Part shown: positions 35,347-42,830 of the stretch, one piece after another
How positions within the stretch are numbered: the first letter of the stretch is position 1
Layout: each line of letters starts with the position of its first letter
NCBI RefSeq assembly: GCF_001428105.1
Contig: NZ_LMSJ01000015.1
Location: 20,964-84,963, forward strand
From: Paenibacillus sp. Soil766
Lineage (GTDB): Bacteria; Bacillota; Bacilli; Paenibacillales; NBRC-103111
Reading direction: 5' to 3'
DNA: 64,000 nt
Notes under the pieces: generated by a model
What the model was told of the DNA's origin: nothing
The model's input: the letters and a program-made list of their open reading frames with translations, nothing else
The model's database searches: none
Program-made: the position numbers and the translations under genes

Positions 35347-36681
35347 TCAGCGCAGGTTCGCCCGATTCAGCAACCGCTGAATCGAGCGGTTCGCTTCGGG
35401 CAGGACGATGTCCTTATCAACCGTCCGCAGGATGCGGTTTTCCATGACGATCCGACCATTGATGATAGTCGTTTCGACATCAGCACGCGTCGCCGAGTAG
35501 ACGATGCGCGAAATCGGATCCACGTCGTAAGACGGATACGTGTGGAAGTTGTTGAGATCGAGGATCGCTAAGTCGGCTTTCTTGCCGACTTCGAGCGAAC
35601 CGATCTCATCCGCCATACCAACGGCACGAGCGCCGCCGATGGTCGCCATGCGGAACACCGTCTGCGCATTCATCGCCGTCGGTCCGTGGACGGGCTTTTG
35701 GATGAGCGCAGCGAGCCGCATCTCGTTGAACATATCGAGATTGTTGTTGCACGGCGCACCATCCGCCCCCAAGCTGACGGAGATGTCCAGCTTGAGCATC
35801 TCCGGCGTCTCTGCGATCCCTGATGCCAGCTTCAGGTTCGAGCCAGGGCAGTGGCTGACATGCACGCCGCGCTCGTGGATGATGCGTTTCTCTTGTTCAT
35901 CGAGCCAGATGCAGTGCGCCAAGATCAATCTTTCGTTCGCTAAACCGAGATGATCGAGGTAGACGACGTTGCGCATGCCCGTTTCGGCTTGCACGATCTC
36001 GATTTCACCGAGATTTTCAGAAGCATGTGTGTGTACCTTGACGTTGTACTGTTCCGACAAATTGCGCACCTCGCGCAACAGCTCTTCCGTACAGGAGATG
36101 ACGAAACGCGGAGAGAACGCGTACTGGATGAGACCATCGTGATACCCATGCCATTTTTCCAGCAAATCAACGCTCTGTTGAAGCGAATCTGTCGTGTTTT
36201 CCTGTAAGGCGAAAGGAACTTCGTCCCCTTTGTCCATCATTACCTTGCCTGACAATGCCCGAATGCCGCTCTCAGCAATAGCCTGAAAAGCAAAATCCGT
36301 ATGGTGCACCGTCTCCATATCTACAATTGTTGTGGTCCCGCTTTGGATGAGTTCACCAATGCCGAGCATCGCCGAATAGTAGATCGACTCCTCGTCATGG
36401 GAGGCTTCGAGCGGCCAAATCCGCTTTTTCAACCAATCCATAAGCTCGAGATCGTCCCCTTTACCACGGAACAATGTCTGGCACAGGTGAATATGCGTCT
36501 GAATAAATCCGGGAATGATTGTGCGATTCTTAGCGTAAATAATTTTATCTGCATGTGTAGGGTTCAAATCTGGCCCGATCGCAGCAATGCGGTCATTTTC
36601 GATCAGAATATCCCCTGTCAGGATGTCTCCGCTCCGATTCATGGTCACGATCTGAGCGTCTTTAATTAAAATCGTTGTCAT
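35347..36681 (-). CDS. Amidohydrolase, 5'-deoxyadenosine deaminase / MTA-SAH deaminase type
   Basis: About 444 residues of the metal-dependent TrzA/AtzA/MtaD deaminase family. Metal ligands: THIHLCQTLFRG (HxH), HTHASE, ILAHCIWLD and LGADGAPCNN (catalytic Asp). GDDLELMDWLKKRIWPLEA is typical of enzymes deaminating 5'-deoxyadenosine, methylthioadenosine or S-adenosylhomocysteine. The AGGAGG (36691-36696) supports ATG 36681 over TTG 36684. A purine-type riboswitch precedes it, consistent with purine catabolism or salvage. Exact substrate uncertain; an amidohydrolase-type guanine deaminase is the main alternative. Confidence 0.87.
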   Translation of the reverse strand: MTTILIKDAQIVTMNRSGDILTGDILIENDRIAAIGPDLNPTHADKIIYAKNRTIIPGFIQTHIHLCQTLFRGKGDDLELMDWLKKRIWPLEASHDEESIYYSAMLGIGELIQSGTTTIVDMETVHHTDFAFQAIAESGIRALSGKVMMDKGDEVPFALQENTTDSLQQSVDLLEKWHGYHDGLIQYAFSPRFVISCTEELLREVRNLSEQYNVKVHTHASENLGEIEIVQAETGMRNVVYLDHLGLANERLILAHCIWLDEQEKRIIHERGVHVSHCPGSNLKLASGIAETPEMLKLDISVSLGADGAPCNNNLDMFNEMRLAALIQKPVHGPTAMNAQTVFRMATIGGARAVGMADEIGSLEVGKKADLAILDLNNFHTYPSYDVDPISRIVYSATRADVETTIINGRIVMENRILRTVDKDIVLPEANRSIQRLLNRANLR

Positions 36682-36725
36682 CAATCAAAACCTCCTACTT
36701 TACTATGTTATGAACATGTAGGCAC

Positions 36726-36837
36726 AAAAAAACTAGCCATGAAAAATATGCCTGTTTCTCAGTGCACATTTTTCGTAGCTAGAAATTTACGGTTTCTAAG
36801 TAGAGACCCTTAATCCAATTATTAAGGTTATACGAAA
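36726..36837 (-). promoter_or_regulatory. Purine riboswitch wired as a transcriptional ON switch
   Basis: Reading the minus strand: P1 TTTCGTA (36837-36831) pairs with TACGAAA (36777-36771). P2 is CCTTAAT / ATTAAGG with GG in its loop. J2/3 reads TCTCTAC, and P3 (TAGAA / TTCTA) has the ACCGTAAAT loop. The pyrimidine at position 74 is C, the guanine-type choice. The terminator is a 19-bp stem, CTAGCTACG... (36782-36764) with ...CATGGCTAG (36751-36733), one mismatch, then seven T. Its 5' arm contains the whole 3' strand of P1, so ligand binding should prevent termination. Confidence 0.9.
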
Positions 36838-36979
36838 GAGGTCATATGCAATTTGTCGTGCCTTCCTCTTTTAGAGTAAACTGCCAAAGCATGTTTTGTC
36901 AAATGTGTGTAAGTTAATGTGACATGCCCTCCCTCTTTTTTGAAAAAACGGCTTCCAATCTTGTCGAAATGGTGAAAAA

Positions 36980-37680
36980 CAGTCACTCTGAATCATTCGA
37001 CGTTGCACTTCCAAAGGAATTCGATGTTGTGATCCCCTGATCGTAAACGAGAATGTGAATCTTCCGTTGAATTAGCCTAATCGTTTATCTACAATAAGTT
37101 GGAATTCACGGTATGCACATCGCCTAAATCCCCATCACTCCATCTGGACTCATTAGTAAGTCAGCATGGCTGCTCCCTTCATTCTCCGACTGTGGACCTA
37201 GTAACACGGCCCCTCTGGCATCGCAAATATCACATCATAGTGTCCTCCTGCTGCGAGGAGAAGATCTTGCCTAGTAGATCTGTGGGTCCATATAGGTTCG
37301 TTCCATCAATAGCTGCCAATTGAAAAACGGTTCCTACTAACGTAAACGTCAATGGTGAATTATCCATCTAAATACTGCTCACGCGAAACGGTGTACCCTG
37401 CACAATTCGTTGGATTCAGCGCTTATTCGAAGCACTGAAGGAAATCGTGTTCGATGTGCCATCTGCGGTTGTATAGGTGTGTGCAGCACTTGGGATGTCT
37501 AGTACATTTGGCTTAATTTCAGCCAGATCCAGAGCACCGCAGCAGCAGCTAGGACGGTGGCAAAATAAGCATCTTCACCGGCATTTTCAGCACAATGTGC
37601 ACAAGCACCTGACCTAGTAAAAAGAAGGCGAGTAGCCACGAGGACCTGTGACGCAGCAATTTTTACCCTAATCCATAGGC
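36980..37680 (-). pseudogene. Decayed multicopper oxidase gene
   Basis: Minus-strand translation in shifting frames recovers pieces colinear with the intact oxidase upstream: a hydrophobic SSWLLAFFLLGQVLVHIVL (about 37590-37650), then GTPFRV, FTLVGTVFQLAAIDGTNL (37295-37405), GGHYDVIFAMPEG, LLMSPDG, and FQLIVDKRLG...FTFSFTIRG (about 37020-37110). At least two frameshifts and several stops (for example after FRVSSI) separate them. The homologous parts of the intact protein read YTLVGTPFEVTAIDGTDL and FTLILDNKLG. This is a broken paralogue, and it explains most of the 36840-37715 gene-free stretch. Confidence 0.8.
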
Positions 37681-37714
37681 TGAAAGGCCAATTTTACAGG
37701 CAGCAGTAGAATGC

Positions 37715-37747
37715 AAAAAAAAGGCCGCAGGAACTAAATCCTACGGC
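37715..37747 (-). terminator. Terminator of the multicopper oxidase gene
   Basis: On the minus strand, GCCGTAGGA pairs with TCCTGCGGC (one G-T pair), followed by eight T. Confidence 0.85.
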
Positions 37748-37792
37748 ACCAAATAGAGCTTTTATCATGAATTTAGTTCCCCGGTGCAACAT

Positions 37793-39895
37793 TTATTCCG
37801 GATGATTCTGTGTGGCACTTCCAACCGAGAATGGCGTTGTAATCCCTTCATACATCAAATGCATCGACATCCCTGCGGCTGCATGCACGAGATTATGGCA
37901 GTGATCCATCCATAGTCCAGGATTATTAGCAACAAAAGCGACCTCATACGTTTCCCCGGGCTGAACATCTAGCGTATCCGACCACCATGGACTGCCTGTG
38001 GAAGGCTTGCCATTACGTGAAAGCACGAGCACATGATGACCGTGCAAATGCATTGGATGCTCGACATTTCCACGATTAACGAACGTCGTTTTAACCAGAT
38101 CCCCTTCCTTCACCATGAACATCGGCGCATCTGGGAATACTTTTCCGTTCAACGTATAAAGGAAATCGAAATTTCTGTTATAGAAACCCAGTTTATTATC
38201 CAAAATCAATGTGAAATCTCGATCAAATGGGCTGTTCGCATCAAAAGGTGTGGTCTTCGGACTTCCATAAGTAAGCGGATCGAAAACTACGGTTTGCGGC
38301 AGCTCGGGAACATTCCCTTGGCCGTCAGCTGACAGGAGAATTCCCCCTTTTTTATTAGTGCCCACATTCAAATATACAGGATGATCCGGCATAAGAAACG
38401 TGAGATCAATTCGTCCGCCAGTTGGCACAATGACACGTGTATTGGTCAAGAGATCCGGCTTATTCAAGTCTGTCCCATCGATAGCAGTCACTTCAAAAGG
38501 AGTACCCACTAACGTATATGTTTGATTGATCCAATCATCGGTGTTGATGAGTCGCATCCGGACAGGCGTCCCAGGAGCGACTGCTTGACGATCTAGCTCA
38601 TCATTTGCGCCAATAGCGAACGTATTCTTCCAAAGGTGGGTCATAACCGTAATATCTTTGAACGGAATTGTAAATGTTGTTGGATTTGCAGCCTCTTTGG
38701 GCTCTACGATCAACGCTCCAAAAAGCCCTTTGCTGACCGATTCTCTCGAATCCTGATGGGAATGGTACCAGAAGGTGCCCACCTGCTCAGCGCGAAAACG
38801 GTACGTATAAGTTTCACCTGGCATAACCGCATTTTGTGTGGCTCCAGCTACGCCATCTTCGGCGTTAGGTACATCTAAACCGTGCCAATGGGCGGTCACA
38901 CCAACATCAATATCTTCGTTCGTTAGCGTGACTTCAACGAGTTCGCCTTCTTTCATACGAAGCTCAGGGCCAGGGAGTTGACCGTTATAGGTCCAAGCAT
39001 CCACCGTTTTGCCAGAGCTGAGTGTGACTGTTTTTTTCTGCGCTACGAGTGTATAACGACGATCTGGTGTCCCTTCTTTCGGGCCAGTTAGGTCGGTAAC
39101 AGACACCATACCCGCCATAGCGGTCATATCATGATGAGCATGATCCATCGTGGCAGCCCCACCGCCGTAATCAAGCGTTCCGCTCGCCATGTCGATTTCG
39201 GCTGGGAGTACGCTTTTGTCCATTGCAAATGTAATTAAATAGAAACCGATACCAGCGGTCACGATGAGAACGCCTGTCATGGCACCAAAGCGCGCCAATA
39301 GTCGAGGTGCTTGATAGTTAGCTGCTTTACGAACTTGCTTAGCACGCAGCGCATGTCTCGACCAAAGTCCAGCTGCTAAGATAATAAAGATTGCGAGCGG
39401 AATTGTGATTTCTAACCAATGGAAAGGAACAGGTGGCACGAATGTGAAATAAAGTGCCGTTACTGCGCTAAGCACAGCCAATTGATAAGGAAATATTAGG
39501 CCAGGACTTGCGGCTCTTTGGAACATTTCAGGTGCAATCGTAGTTTCACTCTCAGCTAAACTTTGTTTGGATAGCGAGCGAAGCTTTAACAGCTTAGGAA
39601 CGGCTACGAACCATATGCTCAAAAGAGGAACAACGACTAGCGGCGCCTGCAGGAAGATGCGGTCCTTCCAGAAAATCGGATCCATGTTCATCTGCAGCCA
39701 GATGATCGCAGCTACAATTGCTGCTGCAGGAATGGTTGGAAACCATGCCCAGAAAAGCAACTTGCGCGTCTTGCGGTGCAGCTTCTCTAAGCTGCCGCTG
39801 TACAATAATCGGGACGCCTTGACACTTCCGATCCATGTGAAAATAACGAATAATACACTTACGGCTAATATCGTTTGAATACTTGCGTTATACAC
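37793..39895 (-). CDS. Membrane-anchored multicopper oxidase (laccase/CopA-like)
   Basis: A 700-residue protein. The first 235 residues hold about six membrane helices, followed by a Met/His-rich linker (MDHAHHDMTAMAG), then a three-cupredoxin oxidase. Copper ligands are all present: HWHG and HSH in the first part, MHLHGHH near the end, and the HCHNLVHAAAGM type-1/trinuclear motif. The oxidase domain should face outward. Likely roles are Cu(I) oxidation and copper tolerance, or oxidation of phenols or metals. Start GTG at 39895 behind AGGAGGG. The membrane-domain fusion is unusual compared with soluble CotA or exported CopA. Confidence 0.9.
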   Translation of the reverse strand: MYNASIQTILAVSVLFVIFTWIGSVKASRLLYSGSLEKLHRKTRKLLFWAWFPTIPAAAIVAAIIWLQMNMDPIFWKDRIFLQAPLVVVPLLSIWFVAVPKLLKLRSLSKQSLAESETTIAPEMFQRAASPGLIFPYQLAVLSAVTALYFTFVPPVPFHWLEITIPLAIFIILAAGLWSRHALRAKQVRKAANYQAPRLLARFGAMTGVLIVTAGIGFYLITFAMDKSVLPAEIDMASGTLDYGGGAATMDHAHHDMTAMAGMVSVTDLTGPKEGTPDRRYTLVAQKKTVTLSSGKTVDAWTYNGQLPGPELRMKEGELVEVTLTNEDIDVGVTAHWHGLDVPNAEDGVAGATQNAVMPGETYTYRFRAEQVGTFWYHSHQDSRESVSKGLFGALIVEPKEAANPTTFTIPFKDITVMTHLWKNTFAIGANDELDRQAVAPGTPVRMRLINTDDWINQTYTLVGTPFEVTAIDGTDLNKPDLLTNTRVIVPTGGRIDLTFLMPDHPVYLNVGTNKKGGILLSADGQGNVPELPQTVVFDPLTYGSPKTTPFDANSPFDRDFTLILDNKLGFYNRNFDFLYTLNGKVFPDAPMFMVKEGDLVKTTFVNRGNVEHPMHLHGHHVLVLSRNGKPSTGSPWWSDTLDVQPGETYEVAFVANNPGLWMDHCHNLVHAAAGMSMHLMYEGITTPFSVGSATQNHPE

Positions 39896-40035
39896 GTTAA
39901 AAACCCTCCTAAACTCGATACGTCAAGTATAGTCCCCCTGCCCTGCGCATCAAACCGTCTTGAGACCAAGGGGCAACCTAGACTAAAGTTGGGGAGGCAT
40001 TTTTAAAATTTAGATTAGTAAAGTCTGGAAATAGT

Positions 40036-40064
40036 TTGCGTTTTCATAAACGGTGTGTTATGAT
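40036..40064 (+). promoter_or_regulatory. Promoter of the second csp gene
   Basis: TTGCGT (40036-40041), 17-bp spacer, TATGAT (40059-40064); gives a leader of about 130 nt. Confidence 0.65.
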
Positions 40065-40084
40065 AAATCCAATCGACAAATAGA

Positions 40085-40202
40085 ACCTGAATTCACATAT
40101 TGTAAAGGGTTTTCATTTTTGTTAGTGAACCTTATACAATGTGTGAATTTTTTCTCTTTGAAGAATAAAAAACATGTTAATAATTTTTGGAGGTATTTCA
40201 CA
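40085..40202 (+). ncRNA. Cold-shock mRNA leader of the second csp gene
   Basis: The leader matches that at 32065-32183 in sequence order and spacing. ATTGTAAAGG (about 40099-40108) pairs with CCTTATACAAT (about 40130-40140) with one bulge, and CATT / AGTG can cap it. Differences from the first leader partly preserve pairing. Shared single-stranded blocks (ACATGTTAATAA, TTGGAGGTATT) precede the start codon. Confidence 0.6.
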
Positions 40203-40403
40203 ATGGCTACTGGTACAGTAAAATGGTTTAACGCAGAAAAAGGTTTTGGTTTTATCGAAGTTGAAGGCGGCAACGATGTATTCGTTCACTTCTCCGCAAT
40301 CCAAGGTGACGGTTTCAAAACTTTGGACGAAGGTCAATCCGTTGAATTCAGCGTAGTTCAAGGTAACCGCGGACCACAAGCAGAAAACGTTGTAAAACTG
40401 TAA
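40203..40403 (+). CDS. Cold-shock protein (CspA/CspB family), second copy
   Basis: A 66-residue OB-fold protein with [12 protein letters not shown] and [11 protein letters not shown]-binding motifs. It acts as an RNA chaperone. It differs from the first csp product at only a few positions (for example QGDGFKTL for TGEGFKSL). GGAGG lies 10 nt before the ATG. A terminator separates it from the cold-associated ydjO homologue downstream. Confidence 0.97.
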   Translation: MATGTVKWFNAEKGFGFIEVEGGNDVFVHFSAIQGDGFKTLDEGQSVEFSVVQGNRGPQAENVVKL

Positions 40404-40410
40404 TATAATT

Positions 40411-40448
40411 AAAAAGACTGCCTTTACTTAAGTAATGGCAGTCTTTTT
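40411..40448 (+). terminator. Terminator of the second csp gene
   Basis: AAAAAGACTGCC (40411-40422) pairs with GGCAGTCTTTTT (40437-40448); the enclosed TTACTTAAGTAA is itself self-complementary. Confidence 0.9.
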
Positions 40449-40493
40449 CAATTTAAAGCTAGCTGACGCTTAGTACTCTAAGGAGGTTTATCC

Positions 40494-40721
40494 ATGTATT
40501 CCAGAAAAAAGTCGCTTGAAGAGATGCCTCTAGAAAATGTGACGGTATGGTCTTGTGAAAATGAAGGCTGTAAAGGCTGGATGCGAGATAATTTTGCATT
40601 CGATCACGTGCCGACATGTCATTTATGTCAGTCCACAATGATTCGAAGTGTCAAGTTACTTCCATTAGTTAATAACACGAATAGTGATCAGAAAACGCTC
40701 AAAAAGGGCGTACAAATATAG
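40494..40721 (+). CDS. ydjO: Cold-inducible zinc-ribbon protein, YdjO-like
   Basis: A 75-residue small protein with two CxxxxC/CxxC knuckles: WSCENEGCKGWMRDNF and PTCHLCQSTM, likely binding one zinc. The pattern and length match B. subtilis YdjO, a cold-induced protein of unknown role. Its position just after a csp gene supports a link with the cold response. RBS AAGGAGG at 40481. Confidence 0.85.
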   Translation: MYSRKKSLEEMPLENVTVWSCENEGCKGWMRDNFAFDHVPTCHLCQSTMIRSVKLLPLVNNTNSDQKTLKKGVQI

Positions 40722-40731
40722 CGTCATAGAG

Positions 40732-40761
40732 CCCGGAGACATAACAGTCTTCGGGTTTTTT
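40732..40761 (+). terminator. Terminator after ydjO
   Basis: CCCGGAGAC (40732-40740) pairs with GTCTTCGGG (40747-40755), six-base loop, six T. Confidence 0.9.
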
Positions 40762-40850
40762 GTGTTACCATGAGAAGAGTGGAAATCAGAGGGCGGAGTC
40801 GTCTTAACACAGAGACAACCTGTCGTCATTCAAGGGAGGTAGGAACGTCT

Positions 40851-42302
40851 GTGAGACCGAGAAAAAGGCGTCAATGGCCACTGCTGGCTGGCGCTTGCAT
40901 CCTTGCGGCTTGTGTGGTGATTGTTTTTGGTAAGTATCCGTTTGAATCATCCTCCACATTGCATACAAATGTACCTGACACGGTAGCAGCAACCCCTGTG
41001 CCAACCCCAACCCCTCGTGTAACTGTGGAATTCCGTATGCTCGATTTAGATCGAGGCTGGGTGAAATATGCGGACGGACTGGTACAAACGACAGATGGCG
41101 GCGCGCATTGGCAGGAAGTTGCCGGAACGGAAGTCCCTGTGGATGGTGGGACTGAAGTGATGGGGAGTGAAACGATTGCGAAGTTGCTGACCTTGGAAGC
41201 AGGTTCTGGCAGTACGTTAGGTTCGACAAGCACCGCTGGTAATTCGGGAGCGGCTGGAGTGACAGCGGGAGCGGAGACACTCTCCAAAAGCGTGGCTTCC
41301 GTTACGATGAATGGGACCACCTTGGCTGTGAAACAGTCCCAATTCGTGACACCGAAGATTGGTTGGGTGCTTTTATCCCAAACGACGGATAGTAAAAATC
41401 CTCTCCTCCTCACCGTGGATGGCGGTCAAACCTGGATAGACGGCATGACAGAGGACGCGAAAGCGATCATGCTAGCGGAGAAAGCCCATTTGGCACAGCT
41501 CAAAGCGGAGGCTTTGCTCTATAAGGATGAAGCTGGCGCGAAAGCAGTTATGGGCGCTAGTTGGAAGCTCATACCGGATCAGGCATCTCCGGGAGACATC
41601 GTGCTGGTGCGCCATAAGGAGCCGGGCAGCATTGCTTGGCAAGGCAAAACCTACACACTTCAACCTTATGAAGCGGGATACTTCACGTATTTGCCAATCG
41701 CGATGAGTGTGAAGGCTGGCACGTATCCGATTGGTGATCAGACGCTGACCATCAAGGCGAAGAAGTTCGAGACGCAGTATTTGAAGGTTACTGAGCAAAT
41801 GGAAAGCATGAAGCAGGACACGACGCGTATCAACGCCGATCAGAAGAAGATCGATCTGGCGCGCAGTAAGTCAGAGCCAAGGTTTTTGTTTAGCGGACCG
41901 TTCGTGAAGCCGGTCGAGGGGATTTTGACCACACCGTATGGGTACACCCGTTATGTGAACGGGAAATACGACAGCGCGCATATGGCCCTTGATCTGGCCG
42001 CCAAAGAAGGCACGCCGATCAAGGCGACGAACGATGGAGTTGTAGCGCTAGCGGAGCTCCTGTATTTGACCGGCAATTCCATCTACATTGACCATGGGAT
42101 GGGGCTGTTCTCGCAGTACGCGCATCTCTCCGAGCTGCGTGTCAAACCTGGCGACCGCGTCAAGCAGGGCGACATCATCGGGCTCGTCGGTACGACGGGT
42201 TTCTCCACCGGGCCGCATCTGCATTTTACCTTCTGGGCGCATAATATTCAGGCCAATCCGGACTTGTTTTTTAATACAACCCCGTTTCAGTGGGTGAAAT
42301 GA
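40851..42302 (+). CDS. Membrane-anchored M23 (LytM) peptidase with BNR-like repeats
   Basis: About 483 residues. A basic start and one membrane helix (about 8-27) lead to an outside region with two BNR/sialidase-type repeats, VQTTDGGAHWQEV and LLTVDGGQTWIDG. A helical stretch then precedes a LytM domain (about 345-475). Zinc ligands are visible in HMALD (HxxxD) and HLHF (HxH), with the catalytic His in YAHLS. It should cut peptidoglycan cross-bridges. AGGGAGGT (40833-40840) fixes GTG 40851. The joining of BNR repeats to M23 is not a common arrangement. Confidence 0.85.
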   Translation: MRPRKRRQWPLLAGACILAACVVIVFGKYPFESSSTLHTNVPDTVAATPVPTPTPRVTVEFRMLDLDRGWVKYADGLVQTTDGGAHWQEVAGTEVPVDGGTEVMGSETIAKLLTLEAGSGSTLGSTSTAGNSGAAGVTAGAETLSKSVASVTMNGTTLAVKQSQFVTPKIGWVLLSQTTDSKNPLLLTVDGGQTWIDGMTEDAKAIMLAEKAHLAQLKAEALLYKDEAGAKAVMGASWKLIPDQASPGDIVLVRHKEPGSIAWQGKTYTLQPYEAGYFTYLPIAMSVKAGTYPIGDQTLTIKAKKFETQYLKVTEQMESMKQDTTRINADQKKIDLARSKSEPRFLFSGPFVKPVEGILTTPYGYTRYVNGKYDSAHMALDLAAKEGTPIKATNDGVVALAELLYLTGNSIYIDHGMGLFSQYAHLSELRVKPGDRVKQGDIIGLVGTTGFSTGPHLHFTFWAHNIQANPDLFFNTTPFQWVK

Positions 42303-42412
42303 TCGTGAAGCGAGACATCAACAAGACATCGCCCCTTCTGCGTATGAGCTAGGTTCGTCGTGGAGGGGTTTTTGGTGTGGGGAGATGCGATATTGCCTAG
42401 CTTTCGAGCCCC

Positions 42413-42515
42413 CCCGCCAACTAGCTCAACAAACGAATCAAGTTACATCCCCCGCTAACTAGCTCAACAAACGAATCAAGTTACATCCCCCGCTAACTAG
42501 CTCAACAAACGAATC
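42413..42515. repeat. 38-bp direct tandem repeat, 2.7 copies
   Basis: Unit starts CCCGCTAACTAGCTCAACAA and ends GTTACATCC. Copies lie at 42413-42450, 42451-42488 and partial 42489-42515; the first two differ at one base (C for T in CGCCAAC). No gene covers it. Confidence 0.9.
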
Positions 42516-42556
42516 TTTTGATGATTTTCTTGCTGAATCGGGACTAAATGATGATA

Positions 42557-42578
42557 TTAGCTGTACAAAATCCAGTTA
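42557..42578. repeat. Single copy of the palindromic intergenic repeat
   Basis: TTAGCTGTACAAAATCCAG plus TTA matches the TTARCTG-N8/9-YAGYTAA family seen at 11801-11997 and 63556-63744. Confidence 0.6.
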
Positions 42579-42584
42579 TTTTGC

Positions 42585-42735
42585 CAGAGAGTGAGGTGGA
42601 GGTGGCGCGAGAATGAGAAAGAGCCGAGGAATTAGGGAGGAAGGCGCAGAGAAGCAAAAGAATCGGGGAGGAAGAAGTAGAGAAGAGGAGCATGAGAAGT
42701 CAGATGAGGGGGCGAACCAGGGGTGAATTATACAG
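42585..42735. other. Purine-rich gene-free stretch
   Basis: The top strand is overwhelmingly A and G (runs such as GAGGTGGAGG, GGAGGAAGAAG), with few pyrimidines. No stable open frame or promoter is visible inside it. An extended -10 (TGGTATAAT, 42789-42797) for the helicase follows. Confidence 0.5.
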
Positions 42736-42830
42736 GAGGAGCTAAGTCAGTGCACAAGATGGGGCTAGTAGTGTTTCACTAACTCACATGGTATAATAAG
42801 GAACAAATGTTCTCGAAATGGAGACGTGGC

